In this document: piece by piece, positions 10,953-23,365 of the stretch | Numbering within the stretch: the stretch's first letter is position 1 | Layout: each line of letters starts with the position of its first letter | Origin: Porites lobata | Lineage: Eukaryota > Cnidaria > Anthozoa > Scleractinia > Poritidae | Length of the DNA stretch: 64,000 nucleotides | Reading direction: 5' to 3' | Assembly: GCA_942486035.1 (NCBI GenBank) | Contig: CALNXK010000040.1 | Location: forward strand, 887,501-951,500 | Program-made: the position numbers and the translations under genes | Notes under the pieces: generated by a model | Told to the model about the DNA's origin: nothing | Database searches by the model: none | The model's input: the letters and a program-made list of their open reading frames with translations, nothing else

Positions 10953-13900
10953 ATGCTGTTATTTCTTTTTCTTCACATGTGGATTTTTCTTTCCGTCAGA
11001 GGACAGAAAAGAGGTTTGAGAAGCTTTATGACATTATATTGTGGATAAGTTAAATAATCAAAAAATCTTAGAGGTAATAGGAAATCAAGAAGCACTTCTA
11101 TATTTGAAATGGTAAAGTTATTCCCACTGATCTATAAACTATAATTTGAAGGTCCAAGCCTTCAGGCCATATATTTATAGGTTCGCGTAATTACAACGTC
11201 ATTAAGGTTTCTCTGCTTTAGATTTCGTTCGAAGGCCAAACAATTGATTTTTTTTTAATATCCAAGACTGATAAAAAATTAAACCAGAAACCATCATTTT
11301 CATGTTTATAAAATACTCAAAAACAATAAAGTCCTTTGTTGACTAAATGGTTTCATCAGGAATTTGTCCACAATCTTAAAATTCAGAAACACAGAACAGT
11401 CAGAACACGTCGTGACGAATAACTTGATCTTCATCGACACATTACATTCCATTGTACGGCAATGATTTTCTTTTATTTTGTAGCAGTTATACGCTACACG
11501 ATACGCTTATTTCAAAGATGATTGATTAGATAACATATTCCTTCAAGGTGGCCCGAACCTATTTATATGCGTGTTGGTTATGTATTTGATTTGTGTTTTT
11601 TAGAATGAAAGATTCACAACCGATCTCTATGATTTATTTATTTTCTTGTAGGTATAAAAACCTTTAAGATATCGGCATATATTTAAAACTGCATTTTTAC
11701 GAAAAATGTAAATAACTTCGAAATCCCACGACAGATTTTTCCCTAACTTCTGCAAATAAGCCTCAGAGCTCTCTAGTTTTACATCTGCAAGTTCGAAGGC
11801 AATCGTGACCGTAGAACTTGCTGCACAAAATGCTGGTCAAATTTAACCTTAAAATGCTACGCTAACACATTTGTGAAAGGTTTTTACATTAAGATAAAAA
11901 AAATAACATTTTCTTTAAGTTCCATCATTATTTATTTGGTATGCGAAAAATCATAGAAATCAGTTGAATCTTTCATTCTGAAAAACGCAAATCAAAGACA
12001 TAACTAAAATGCATATAAATAGGTCCGGGCCACCTTAAAACTGAGGTCGAAAAACAAACATCTCATTTTAATGAAAATAACTGTGCGAGTATGTTTCCGT
12101 GGAAAACATTCTTGTATTTCTGTCAAGAGAAATTTTCATGTCAATATATTACAATGTAATCTAGGATAAATTGGAATTCTCCGTTTATTTTTGCGATTTA
12201 TGGCAGAAAGCAAGAGATTCAACTTCAGTGGTTTCAGGCGTGGCCATCATCATTAATACAAAACACTAAAAGTATTACATGTAAGATTAGAGATGCAATT
12301 GGAATATATGTGACATTATTTCCACTTGAATGTCGCCTTATAGTTGTCTATTTCCTTGTCATTACTGGTGTATTGCAAACATGGTGACGTGCGAAATATT
12401 TGTCCATTTATTGAACAGTCCCCATCTGTTAAAAATTGCTACTAATTGCGATGCCAAAGGCCAACTCTAAACGTCGAAACGTTCACTTATGAACCAAATT
12501 GCCATCTGCATGGGTCGACCTTAATTTCATCATTCTGTTTCTCCTTTCGAAATATAATTTAAAAACCAACGAGGTACAAGTACAAGAAATCTAAGGATCT
12601 AGCTGTCTAGAAATCCCTCAGAACATCATATCTACTTTCCACGCTCAGGTTTTCTGTTTCAAACAACTCTTTATCTCCTAAGCCACTCAAATTTGATTTA
12701 CAGATTGTCCGGAAGTATGCAACTGCTCCATAAGTAGCACAGCTCCATTTTGGAAAATGGTTGACTGCAGTAGCAGGGGATTGACAGAAATTCCACGAGA
12801 CTTACCATGGGACACTGAATATTTGTAAGGGCAAGATATTATTGAACTCTTTCCCGAAATCATAAAAATATGAGATTGATAATTTTCATCTCAAAATCAT
12901 TTTTTGACGTTTTGTTGTATTTTTAAGATAATATTTCATATGATGAATATTTTCCCTTAAGAACAGCCTTTTGTTTAGTTGAGATGTACAGTAAACACCC
13001 GCATATAAGCACCTGTGGATTACGAAACCCTAAAAGAAATTTGCCAGTTTAATACCCAAAAATACAGGAATTTGTTTAGCCAAATAAGATCAAGCAGAAA
13101 TTATGTAGGTTGCAATTAAATTATGATGAACAAATTAGCCATGGAGTGTAACTTTGAAGAAAATCATAGTAACATAGTATTTACGTGAATAAATGTTTCG
13201 TCTTTTTAGTTCCTTTCCAAAAACTGAACAGAAATAAATTAAAGTTAATTAATCCGAACAACAAGAACAAGTTTATATAAAGTACAGACTGCAGTAATTA
13301 TCGTCTTCATGGAACTTGGATACAAAATACAAGAACCAAAAGTCTTCCCAAACCGAACTTATATTTTAAAGGACCAAAGAACCCACAGTTTATTAAAGAC
13401 GTTTTTAATAGAAACCAATAAAACATATAACAAAAAGTCAAATTTTTACCACAAACAGAACTAAACAAATTGGGGAGGTAGTGGATTTCTCCTGATTGGC
13501 TGATGGTAATAGGGAACCACCGCCTGAACTAAACACTGATTGAGAAGAAACTGCTGGAAATCCCTAGATATAAAATGACATTATGATTCCATCTTCTCAT
13601 CATAATGTTTGCTTTTCCTGACCTAATATCTGATTTAGCCTACTGAGGAACTAATATTTGGGCTACAAAAACCCTATCAAACCATTTTAGCCCTTTCTGT
13701 CATTTCTAAGAGCCGTTTATCAGAGCCTATCATTGTACATTTTGCAGAAATCTCTCCAACAATCAACTAGAAGGAAAAATCAAACCGCGTTCTTTTCATA
13801 GGCTTGGCAGTCTTGTCATTCTGTAAGTATGCAATAATCGGTTTCTATTCATTTCTTCTGAACAAGTCAGAATGAGCAAGTCATTTGCGTCATTGGCCTG

Positions 13901-16900
13901 TTCCAGGCTTTCAGAGAGTGGAGAGTAGCGCAATACGGGAGAGTGGAGTGTTTACATGACACCTGGGCGACGTTCTCGCCGGGGCGAGTTCACTACGGTT
14001 TCCTATCATGGCTCTACATTTCGTAACATGATACCACCACAAAATGTCATTCGGGTGCGATTCACCCCGGCGTGAGTTCACCCCGGTTGTTGCACTGGGT
14101 CGAGCGAGAATTTCACTCCAGTACGAAATCTCGCAACGGTATCATGTAAATGCGAAACGACCACCCGTTTCGGTGTGAAATCGGTCTGCCGGTGGACTGG
14201 AACGGGTAGTGCATATATGTGTAACGTCTGCCATTTTGAATCGCATGTGTATTTCATCAACGTGAAGTGTACCTTCAAATAACCGAGATATGAAATGACC
14301 CACCATCATGTAAGCGCGTTACGAAATCAAAAAGTCATCACGGTACGAAACTCGCGCCCATGCGAGTTTTCTCATGTAAACACCCCTTAAAGTTCCTCCG
14401 TGCATAAGGAATATAAGCGCGTAACATTAACCTTTCCCGGCTGTCTGTCTATCGTTCACTATATTTCTATCTCTAGGTCGCATTATCAGGACCCACAGGG
14501 CAATGTTATCAACGAGGGCTCAAAAACACACTGTGGGTGTCCCGCATGCCATCCCGGAAATTTTGATATTTGGGAATTCTAAAGTGGCTAGAAATTCATC
14601 TACATTTATTATCCTCTTGATACAAATGCAAATTATGAAATAACTACATGGCAAAAACCTTTTTAAAATCTGAATTGATGATCCATCAATCGTTATTATC
14701 GACCAGTAACATCGCGACGCAATTAACCAATCAAGTCAATAACCAGAGTATAATACCATCAACGGACGCGATTTACTGACTTGATACAACTAACTTTAAC
14801 TCTGGAGATGACTACTGCGCAGCAGGTTGTCGGAACGTCAGTCACCGTCAACAAAAATAGTGCTATTCAGGACTACGTTCACCCGGACGATCAAACTCGA
14901 CCTACTTTTGAAACTCTTTACAGTTTCAAATCCTTACTAAATGTCTCTCATTATTTCTAGCGACTGACACGAAGCTTCCAATTTGCGATCTCAGGGAAAT
15001 TTGTCGGTCCCATTTACTTGGAATAAGCGATGTTCTATTACATGTCTCCTTTAAGTGTAAGATTTTTCTATTCTGCTCAGTTTTTGGAAAGGAACTAAAA
15101 AGACCAAATACTGATTCACTTAAAACTATATTTCTATGACTTTCCATTGATTAAGCGGGGCAAGGCCGAGACAATGCACCACAACTCTTGAACGGATAAA
15201 TGTTTCCGGACCTCTTAGATATTTTAAGGTCGAACCAAGGGCACCATGGATTACGGATATCTAAATAAAAACAAATGTGTTTTACACATTCAAAAACATA
15301 GGTGTGGCGAGAGCCTCCCTGCGCCAACCTCGTCCCAAGCTGTTTCCTACCCCTGTCGCCCTAAGGACAAGGTTGCCCCTGCGCGGCCTTGATTATTCGT
15401 GTGTTGTTAAGTTGAAGGGTATCGCTGGATAACACGCAGCAGTAAGGTAGTTTTAATATTTAAAGATATTTTCGACTATGTTTATCCTTTTTCATCATCA
15501 CCCCGTGATCCCAAGTTCAGTGCTCTGTGTTAAGCAGTACATACGTGTAAGAGCTCTGCGTACGTTGCAGTACTTAAAAAACATGTTACCATGCAAATAT
15601 TTTTTCAGTGATTTGTCCAACAACCATCTTGTGGGATTACCTTGGTTCATTTTCAACGGCCTGACGAATCTGACCACTATGTAACTTAACCATTAGTTCG
15701 GGAATAAGTACAAGGATTTTTCTAAAATTATCTTAGACGCCTTAGTATACTTCGGTTACCTTTAACGACTAAATTTACCGGCCAAGTCAATTTTAGAATA
15801 CCCGTGGTTCTTCCATGGTTAGCAGAGTACTGTTAAATAACTGTTTTATGGTTAAAATGCTTTCTACTGAAAGGAAACCTTCAATACTATAGCAGATTAA
15901 CGTTAAATTGATAAATGTTAAGATAAAAATTGAATTGTCTTACGCTTTTGAGACTTTCATGAGACTTCGTTCGGTGCAGTTAGAGTTGTCAGCCGAAAAA
16001 AAAAGCCGGGAGGATACGAGGAGTGTAGAAAAACGAGTGAAGGCCATAAAAAAAAACGTTTCAAATTATATTTGTTTCCTAAGTTTATTATGGTCGTTTG
16101 AAGGAGAGAAATGGTCATAATACTACTATTTACAGTTTCCCTTGAGAATTAACAACAACTAACTCATGAAGTCCTCTTAAAATACCCAAGGTTTTCTCAA
16201 ACTTTCTCCAAATTCGCCATTACCTCTGCTATAAAGTAACAACCTACTGCTATAACAGGCAACCCAGGTCTACCCTGCGTCGAGACGTAATTCAACTCAA
16301 GTTAGTAGCCAACGGTTTAGTTTCGTCTGTGGCGAAGGCTACCCACACTGTATGTGAGCCTTCAGTACAATCCCGCAATGAACCTGTGTGAACCGTTGGA
16401 AGGGATTTCAAATGAAAACCGCCGCATGGGAATTTTTAAACTGAAAGATATGTACCTGAATTACCTTGTGCATTCGTTGCGTCTATAACATCTAAAACAC
16501 ACTTCTAAGAGGATAAAAAGGTGTAGCTTTACTGATTATCTTCTTATTAAATCGCTTCCTTCAACTTTTGGCTGTCTGTAGTACTGTTAAAATAGAAACT
16601 GTCGCTTACTCCCTGATTTGCTTTTTCACAGTTATCTGCAGAACAATTCGCTGAGAGAGCTTCCACATAGTATCTTCAAGGGTCTCTTCAACCTCCAAAA
16701 CGTGTAAGTCTTGTGACCCATTTATTTTTCTCTCGGTGCGACGTGTAGTCCCTTTTTACTTTATCACCCCCATATCAACTTTGAAATCTGCGCAAACAGA
16801 GGAAATAGTTCTGTATACAACAACATTCCCAAAAATTTTACAATTTTAGATTGCTTAGTAACGGCAAAGTATTCTCAACACGAGCATTACAATTCAGAGA

Positions 16901-19025
16901 ACAGAGTGCTGAAATTCATCGAAACTTGGTTTCTGGAGAGGTCCACAAACATTTATAAAGTGGTTTCAAGGGAGAACATTGGGACATTATTCTTTCTTGG
17001 TGTGTCTCCGTTACAATGATTATTCTGCATTGTTTGCTTTGAGGCAGTCGCAAGTGGACTTGATGGCGTTTCAAACAGTCAATTAAGATGTGAGAACGTC
17101 CCAGGAACTAGAATTCCGTTGAATTACAACCTTTAAATAGAGCTTAAGTGAAATTCACGTATCCCGGTCAAGGCCCTAAGATTCCCTGTACGACCCATTA
17201 GTCTCTCTTGCTCCAAACTACTTCACGAAACTCTAATGACATTATTTATTTAAAAAATACAGAAAAATGGACACCTTCTCTTTATGTTGCTACGTCAATG
17301 TTAGCCTTAAAGAAGTAGCATGTCAATTTCCTAAAGAAGCAAAAGATGCCTTCTCTGGCTGCAATCGCATGATTCATCACCAGAGCCTCAGAATCAGCAT
17401 ATGGCTGCTCGGTCTTCTTGCTGTGCTTGGTAATCTGGCGGTGATCGCCTGGCGAATGATTCGGCGGGAAGACCACCCAGTTCAAAGTTGCCTTCTGACA
17501 AATCTTGCATTGTCTGACTTCCTCATGGGAGTTTATCTTATGATTATTTCCATTCAAGACCAAATACTTTCAGGTTAGTCTCTTTCCATTCCTTAACATG
17601 TATCTTTTCCCCGGGTTCAAATCCGGGCGTCGACGCCATATGTGTGTTGAGTTTGTTGAAGGTCCTATCTTTTGCAGCGAAAGGTTTATCTCTGTGTACC
17701 CCGGTTTTCTACTCTCCTCAAAATCAAACATTACCAAATTCCAATTCGAGTATCATAGAGCGCACCGGTTAAGCATCTTTTTTGAAGTGGAATATCATTA
17801 GTTTGAAGTAGAATACATTAACACCGATAACGTCATAGCCTTTTGTCTTTCTCTCACGAATAAAATGCGCAGGAATATTTTTGGTGCTAGAAAGAGCTAG
17901 TTGGCCTCTGCCCTCATTAAATATGCACGATTTTGGTCGCCAAGAATCAGTGCATGCAAACCAAAACTTCAATTGTATTAGAAAAATATTTCTGCACATT
18001 TTGTGCATGAGATAAAGATAAAAGGCTATGATCGATGTTAATGTACTCCACTTCCAACTGATGAGATTTCACTTCAAAAAACAGGCCTAATCAGTGCGCC
18101 CTAAACTGCTAATTCGACCTGGAATCAGGTAGACGAAAAACCCTAAGCGGATGAGCTACCTATAAATCGTTATAATTTATTTATTTACTTATTTGTTTAT
18201 TTAATTATTTGTATATTTATATATTTATCTATTTAATTTATTCAATGCTCTTCTCCAAAATCAGAACGAGCACCGTGTTAATTTTTAAGTGATTTTAAAG
18301 CTAACAATACCGCGGTATTTTTATCACAGAATTTAACTTGTTCATAAGCAAACTGTTGTTTCACTATCATGTGCTGAACGCACAACTCCTTATAGACAAT
18401 TATAAACGAAGTGAGGAATACTGCGTTTTCCACCATCATACACTGTGTATTTCTTTATTATTATCCAGCACCAATACCACTAGCTCTTTTTGGCTCACTC
18501 ACTATGTTTAAGAACACAATGACGCGCCAGTCGTTTTGTGCGTCTGTGAAACGCGCTTATATAACTCATGACTTAGTATTGACAAAATAATAGCTTTTAC
18601 TAGGTAATTACTTCAGCTACGATCGAAAATGGCGATCAGGAGAGTTATGCAGATTTGCTGGTGCCTTGTCAGTGTTATCAAGTGAGGTATCTGTTTTGAT
18701 GTTAACTGTTATCACCGCCGAGCGCCTGATCAGTATCGTCTTTGCACTAAAGATTTCTCGGTTGACCTTGCGAGGAGCCTACCGCATATGTTCTGCGGTT
18801 TGGATATTCGGAGTTGCTATCGCCATTGTGCCTATGTTTGACTTTCCATACTTCTGCAATAAGGACAGAGAATATGGGTATTATGGAACGTAATATTTTC
18901 TTTATCCATACTAAGTTAACAACAATACAAAGCGCATGCGCAGAAAGATGTCAATCAAAATCAAAATCATTTTATCGTGAAACAAGAATAGTATTATTTC
19001 GAGAGCACTATTATCGTCATCATTA

Positions 19026-19066
<41 letters not shown>

Positions 19067-22000
19067 TGTGTGATCCTCCTCGGTTGTTATTATTTCATGA
19101 AGGAAGACGGGGGGCTATTTCAAACTTTTCACGATAACTGCTCTATAACAGACTACTGGGGCTCCACTGAGGTAAGCAGGAGCATTGAATAAGACAAACT
19201 TCTCAATTCTACTCACTACCTTGAAAAATAGTCACCTTATAATAATAATGATTACTAAAACTAAACAAAATAACAATGCAGAACCTGGTATTAACCATAC
19301 CTTGCTCGACTTTGTCTGGCAAAGTGACAAAGTGTCCCTTCTTACATGCAGAGCTCTCGTACAACTGAAATCGTTTTGACAGACTAACAGATTGACAGTG
19401 ATAACGTATCATTGGGTAATCGGCTTCTGGTATCACTTAAGACGTGCGCAGTGTGATGAGGTCATCCGTCATGAGAAAAAATATGAACACTACAATATTT
19501 AGTAGCCTGGGCTGTTAAATCTAATTTTATTGTCGCTGTCAATCAAATCCCATAACTATATATTCCTGAAAAAGTTTTTATTTAGGAGGGCCTCCTGCCT
19601 ATTTCCACATGAGAGTGGGAGGGTGGAGCCAGGTGCTATACTGAACCGCTGTAATTATCACTGGCAATGTTATTGACGTTTGGGTGGCTGAAGTGTTAAG
19701 ACGAACACTCTAGGACATTAACGGCACAGGAAAAAAAATCCGCCATTTTAAATTATGAGTCTGCACAGTCACAGTGACATCGGCAAGGAATAATGTATAC
19801 ATGCCTGTTAATAAAGAGATGAGTTTCCTGTAAACAAATTCAGGAAATAAAAAAGGGTAAACAGCCTTCTCCTGGAAACGTCAATCACTCATTCGCCCAT
19901 GTAAGAGAATCCAAAACAGTCTTGGATTCTGGATTCCATGCCATGGATTCTGGATTCCAGGTGCTGGATTTTAGTCTTTGTAAGTAGAACTTGGATTCTA
20001 GACTCCAATCATTAGTTGGATTCCGAATTACTTGAGCTGTATTCCGGATTCCAAAGCCCAGGATTCCGGATTCCACTAGCAAAAATTTCACACATTCTGC
20101 TTTCCACGAACAACAATTTTCCCGAATCGGGTTTCCCTTACATATGGTGAACTCAAGACAAATTATTGACCCAAAAAAAGGTGCTGTGTAAGGAAAATTC
20201 ATTTTATTGGTGATTTCTCATCGTTATTAATCCTTTGAATCTATAAAAAGGTAAAGGCGCACACGAGCCAAAGGCCCAAACGGCCGGAGCTTATCGCGGT
20301 TTCATTAGCATGAAGCACCTAAGAGTATTGCTACTCCTCCCTGGACGGGATGCTAGTCCATCGCAGGGTTACCCCCCAGCAGTATGTCGCCGGTACCCAT
20401 TTATTCACCTGGGTGAAGAGAGACAAAGTGGAGTAAAGTTACTTGTCTAAGGGAACAACGTGAAGGGCACGGCTTGAACCCCAGACCTCCAAATCCGTTG
20501 AATCTATGGCTCTCCTAAAACAGTAAACAGGGTATTCTTGTGCCACCATCGGTCCAAAACCTACATTGTAACCTTATTAGGATTAAGTGGAGCTGGGCTT
20601 TAATTTTTCCGACTGTCATTTAAATGTTTTAACGATTAAAAACTTTCTATTAATTCTCATCAAGTCTGGTGCAAAGTAAGCATTTTAATCTCAATCTAAT
20701 AACTTTTGTCCCATACAGGTCGTTCGTCGGTTTGTCTTCCTCTCCAACTGTCCTCAGAACGACTTGCAGGCTGGGAATATTCAGTTGCCATATTCATCGT
20801 TCTGAATCTCGCAGCTTTCCTTTTCATCCTGGCAGCTTACATTTTCATTATACTCACGGTCTTTAAATCACAACGGAGAATCACGTCCAACGGAGAATCC
20901 AATACCAGCCTCAACAGAGAGTCGACGCTCGCACGGCGAGTGTTCGCCATCATCTTAACTGACTTCAGTTGCTGGGTCCCTGTAGTAATCCTGAGCATTC
21001 TTGCTCTCTTTGGTAAATTCAAAGATCCTGACGGGACGGTTTATGTGTGGTTTGCTGTTCTTGTTCTGCCAATCAACTCCTCTGTTAATCCTGTTCTATA
21101 CACGTTTTCAACGCCGAAGGTACTTGTTAAACACCCACAAAGTTGATTTTTAAAAAGTCTTGGGTCACGTTGACACTGTATTTACTTGGAGGTAGGGAGG
21201 GCTGCCCAGTTAAGTGAGGTTCCCCGTGAAGCCAGCCTTTCAATTAAGACAACGCGTTGAAGATGATTAACACGCTAGATAAGAAAACCCGCCAGCCAGC
21301 GGTACCATTCAAAGAGGTTATCTTTTTGTCATGTAAACGGTATTGTCATGCAGGGCTCTTTGATTCCGAGTAGTTCCCAACAAATCAGTGATACCTGTGG
21401 AACAGAAAGTTTGTGAATCTGGAGACGTCACTGTAGTGGGTCAATCGCAATTAGGTCAAAAGGCTCATGAACTAGTCTGACGTGAACGTATTTTTTCTGT
21501 CTGCCAACTTAACTTATTTCCTCGCCACTCTGCTGGCCATACCGCTTAGTAGAGTTACACTTCAGGGCGGGCAATGATTTAGCCCTCGTACCAGGGTAAC
21601 CGGGCTAGGCGAAGCACCCGGCATCCTATTACAGATGCCAGGAAACCAATCATTATTTAAGTACAATTAAACAATCATGCACAGGAATTTTGAAGCAGAT
21701 AAAGAATATAAAACAAAATTATAGCTCAAATTTTCTTAAACTAGCTAGGTTGTGACTCATTACATCATCACCATGTAATCAGGGCTAGGTTGAATTTAGA
21801 TATAAAAGCTTAAAGCAAATTCAGTTATTCTTTTTGTCCTCAATTTGATGAGTGGATGTTCTGAGAAGAATAGAGAAATTATCTGGAAAAATGATTTTGA
21901 ACCAATGGTACGGAAATCCGGTTTAAAATTTACTCCCGGCTTAGAGCTAATCGGCCGTTGAACAATTGAAGCTCTGATTACAAGAAATCATGGTTTAAGA

Positions 22001-22181
22001 ACCTTGGTTACAGTAATTTGCACATATGTTGGTGTAAAACTTCTACTAAAAAATCTTCAGTTTTTAGTTTTTTTGGTTTTAGGTGAGAGATGTGTTGAAA
22101 GGCTGGGTTTGCCGTCTTCTTTGTTTTTTCAGTCAAATGGGAACATTCCAGTTTTTTGGTAAGGATAAATATTGCAGATGA
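10953..22181 (+). CDS. Leucine-rich-repeat GPCR, relaxin-receptor-like (LGR type C)
   Basis: Nine exons: 10953-11013, 12704-12824, 13748-13822, 15609-15680, 16632-16703, 17263-17573, 18604-18889, 20719-21119 and 22083-22181; about 499 codons. Exon 1 encodes a signal peptide (MLLFLFLHMWIFLS). Exon 2 is a cysteine-rich LRR N-cap (CPEVCNC). Exons 3-5 each encode one LRR (LSNNQL, LSNNHL, LQNNSL) with phase-2 borders, as in LGR genes. Exons 6-8 hold the hinge and seven helices: TM1 LAVLGNLAVIAW, TM2 NLALSDFLMGVYLMI, TM3 SSEVSVLMLTVITAERLISI (ERL in place of DRY), TM6 TDFSCWVPVVIL, TM7 PINSSVNPVLYTF. Exon 9 gives a short tail with CRLLC, a possible palmitoylation site. The expected role is plasma-membrane G-protein signalling by a relaxin-like or glycoprotein-type ligand. 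Unlike vertebrate RXFP1/2 there is no LDLa module and only three LRRs. Every junction is in phase except exon 7 to 8, which is off by one base: either a microexon was missed or the allele or assembly is shifted. Confidence 0.82.
11545..12036. mobile_element. MITE with ~95-bp terminal inverted repeats (receptor intron 1)
   Basis: The left arm AAGGTGGCCCGAACCTATTT and the inverted right arm AAGGTGGCCCGGACCTATTT stay alignable for ~95 bp, through TTTGATTTG and AGAATGAAAGATTCA. Flanks are TCAA on the left and TTAA on the right around a GGTGGCC start, compatible with an original TTAA duplication that has since mutated. Confidence 0.8.
13945..14386. mobile_element. MITE in receptor intron 3
   Basis: The left end GGAGTGTTTACATGAC is inverted at the right as GGGGTGTTTACATGAG. 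The GC-rich interior repeats words such as GGTACGAAA, GTTTC and TCACCCCGG in both orientations. It lies just right of a TIR fragment of the helicase-element family (13897-13925). Confidence 0.6.
14700..14930 (+). repeat. Dispersed repeat, copy 1 (Penelope/LINE 3' region type)
   Basis: ATACCATCAACGGA...GATACAACT, TCTGGAGATGACTACTGCGC and a stretch decoding near SPIQDYVHPDD match the segment at 49320-49515 over ~190 bp. The CAGGTTGTCGGAACGTCAG phrase is characteristic of the 3' region of cnidarian retroelements. The family is inferred. Confidence 0.6.
17606..17749 (+). mobile_element. tRNA-derived SINE, 5' part (interrupted copy)
   Basis: The block starts with a tRNA B-box in a TΨC-like stem (CCCGGGTTCAAATCCGGG) and runs through a conserved body (GTTGAGTTTGTTGAAGG, CCCCGGTTTTCTACTC) to CCAAATTCCAATTCGA. 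There a 361-bp MITE interrupts it. The 3' part resumes at 18118. The same family occurs on the minus strand at 31578-31757. Confidence 0.8.
17750..18110. mobile_element. MITE with long TIRs inserted in the SINE
   Basis: The arms share GCGCACYGRTTARGC, TTTTTTGAAGTG and ACATTAACA words in inverted order over ~110 bp. It is bordered by AATTCGA at 17743-17749 and 18111-18117; with one mismatched outer base (C/T) this is a 7-8 bp target duplication, consistent with a hAT-type MITE. The 79-codon minus frame across it is incidental. Confidence 0.8.
18118..18243 (+). mobile_element. tRNA-derived SINE, 3' part with ATTT tail
   Basis: Continues the SINE body with CCTGGAATCAGGTAGACG and GAGCTACCTATAAATCG, then ends in a degenerate (TTTA)n tail at ~18172-18243. 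Compare the inverted copy at 31578-31757, which has the same order without interruption. Confidence 0.8.
19018..19068. repeat. (TTA)n microsatellite
   Basis: About fifteen TTA triplets in receptor intron 7. Confidence 0.9.
19915..20075. repeat. GGATTCYGGATTCCA minisatellite-like repeat
   Basis: At least eight degenerate copies of GGATTCTGGATTCCA or GGATTCCGGATTCCA occur on the plus strand, with decay in the middle. It lies in receptor intron 7. Confidence 0.75.
20255..20505. repeat. Conserved dispersed SINE-like repeat
   Basis: The CCTCCCTGGACGGGATGCTA, GTCCATCGCAGGGTTA and CACCTGGGTGAAGAGAGACA blocks, followed by GGCTTGAACCCCAGACC (an inverted B-box-like end), match a repeat I recognise from many marine-invertebrate genomes. 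There is no coding capacity. Confidence 0.55.
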
Positions 22182-22282
22182 CAAGCTTATTCTCGATTAC
22201 CATTTCTGGTTAAAAACAGTATATTCATCAGTCTAATCAAGATAAAGTTAAAGTTAATTTGGTAACATAAATTGCCCCTCTT

Positions 22283-22747
22283 CAGGGGCACCCGACGGCT
22301 TCTTTCTGTAAAATATCTTTTAGGACTAAGCGGATATTACGTAGAATTTTTCAATTACTTGAGGACGGGTAAAAATTTCTAATTGACCGTTCCATTCATG
22401 TACAATTTTCGAAGCGTAGCTAATAAATGCGCTTCGTATTTCACTCCCCAGGCTAGGCTATTTTCGTAGAAAAAGGGGACCTAAAATTTTCGGATTCGAA
22501 AATGTGATGGAGAGGGGAATCAGAAAAATTCTCACATTCGTAATACGTTAAATTGTATCCAAAATTTTCGAATAATGAATCCTGAAGCCCACTTCTTAAA
22601 GACTCCAGTTCACCTAGGATGACTGAATAGATACAAATTTTATAGGGCCACTTAGAGTGCATTTTTTCTAGAGCTGTAAAAGTACTCTGGACAGCCTAAA
22701 AAGTGTTTTCAATGTATTTAGGAGGAAACCGTCGTTGGGTGCCCCTG
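22283..22747. mobile_element. hAT-like MITE downstream of the LRR receptor
   Basis: The ends CAGGGGCACCCGACGG and (inverted) CAGGGGCACCCAACGACGG have the CAG start typical of hAT elements. 465 bp, non-coding, starting ~100 bp after the receptor stop codon, so probably within its 3'UTR. Confidence 0.75.
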
Positions 22748-23049
22748 ACTCTTGTTCCTAATGCCATTGCTGTTTTTGAATCCATGATCGTTAGCTCCTC
22801 TAAGACCTTAAAGTCACTCATGTAAATAGAAGAATTGGTTAAAAATGAAATATAAAATACAAAAAGTCGAACCCCTTTTAAAGGCCATATTTCGGTGACA
22901 GACACTCCTGTATGTTTCAGGTGCATAATGCATTCACTCTTCTTTTAACAACTCTATTAAGGCCACAAACATTTACCTCTGTACACAATGTAAGTTGTTA
23001 ATACAGGCTCCCCTAATAGCTTTTAAGGTTCCGTCGCCGGGGATATTAG

Positions 23050-23365
23050 GGAGCTTAAGCAACAACGATAGCGACGGCTACGAAAGTGTGCTTGCTCTGC
23101 TTCAAACTTTATCACCCTTCCATCTCGTTAAATTTGTCAAATGTTGATGAATTTTTGTGGAGTAGAATTCTAAAGGACTGTATCAAAGTTCAGAAAATTA
23201 ATCGAAAAAGAGGGTCGTTGTCTTGTGTTCACCCCTCCACAAAACGTGAAATTATGCAGTTTCCTTTCGTAGCCGTGATGCAAGTGCTAACTGAAAGTTG
23301 TTTTTTTGATCAGTTCTTTTTTGCTTTTTGCCGTTCTCGTTGCTGTCGCCATCGTCGTTGTTTAA
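23050..23365. mobile_element. MITE with inverted GACGGC-rich ends
   Basis: The left end TTAAGCAACAACGATAGCGACGGC is inverted at the right as TTAAACAACGACGATGGCG. The right border runs straight into GGTGGCTCGATAGGATTTTT after a TTAA, which looks like the end of a second, TTAA-target element cutting into it. Confidence 0.6.

Noticed and set aside
16848..16925. Possible extra LRR exon (ATTTTAG then LLSNGKVFSTRALQF)
   Set aside because: It has an acceptor-like AG and a faint LxxN pattern, but the LRR spacing fails and there is no donor at the expected 72 bp. Splicing exon 5 directly to exon 6 is already in phase.
17606..17625. tRNA gene in receptor intron 6
   Set aside because: Only the TΨC-like stem is present and it continues into SINE body sequence.
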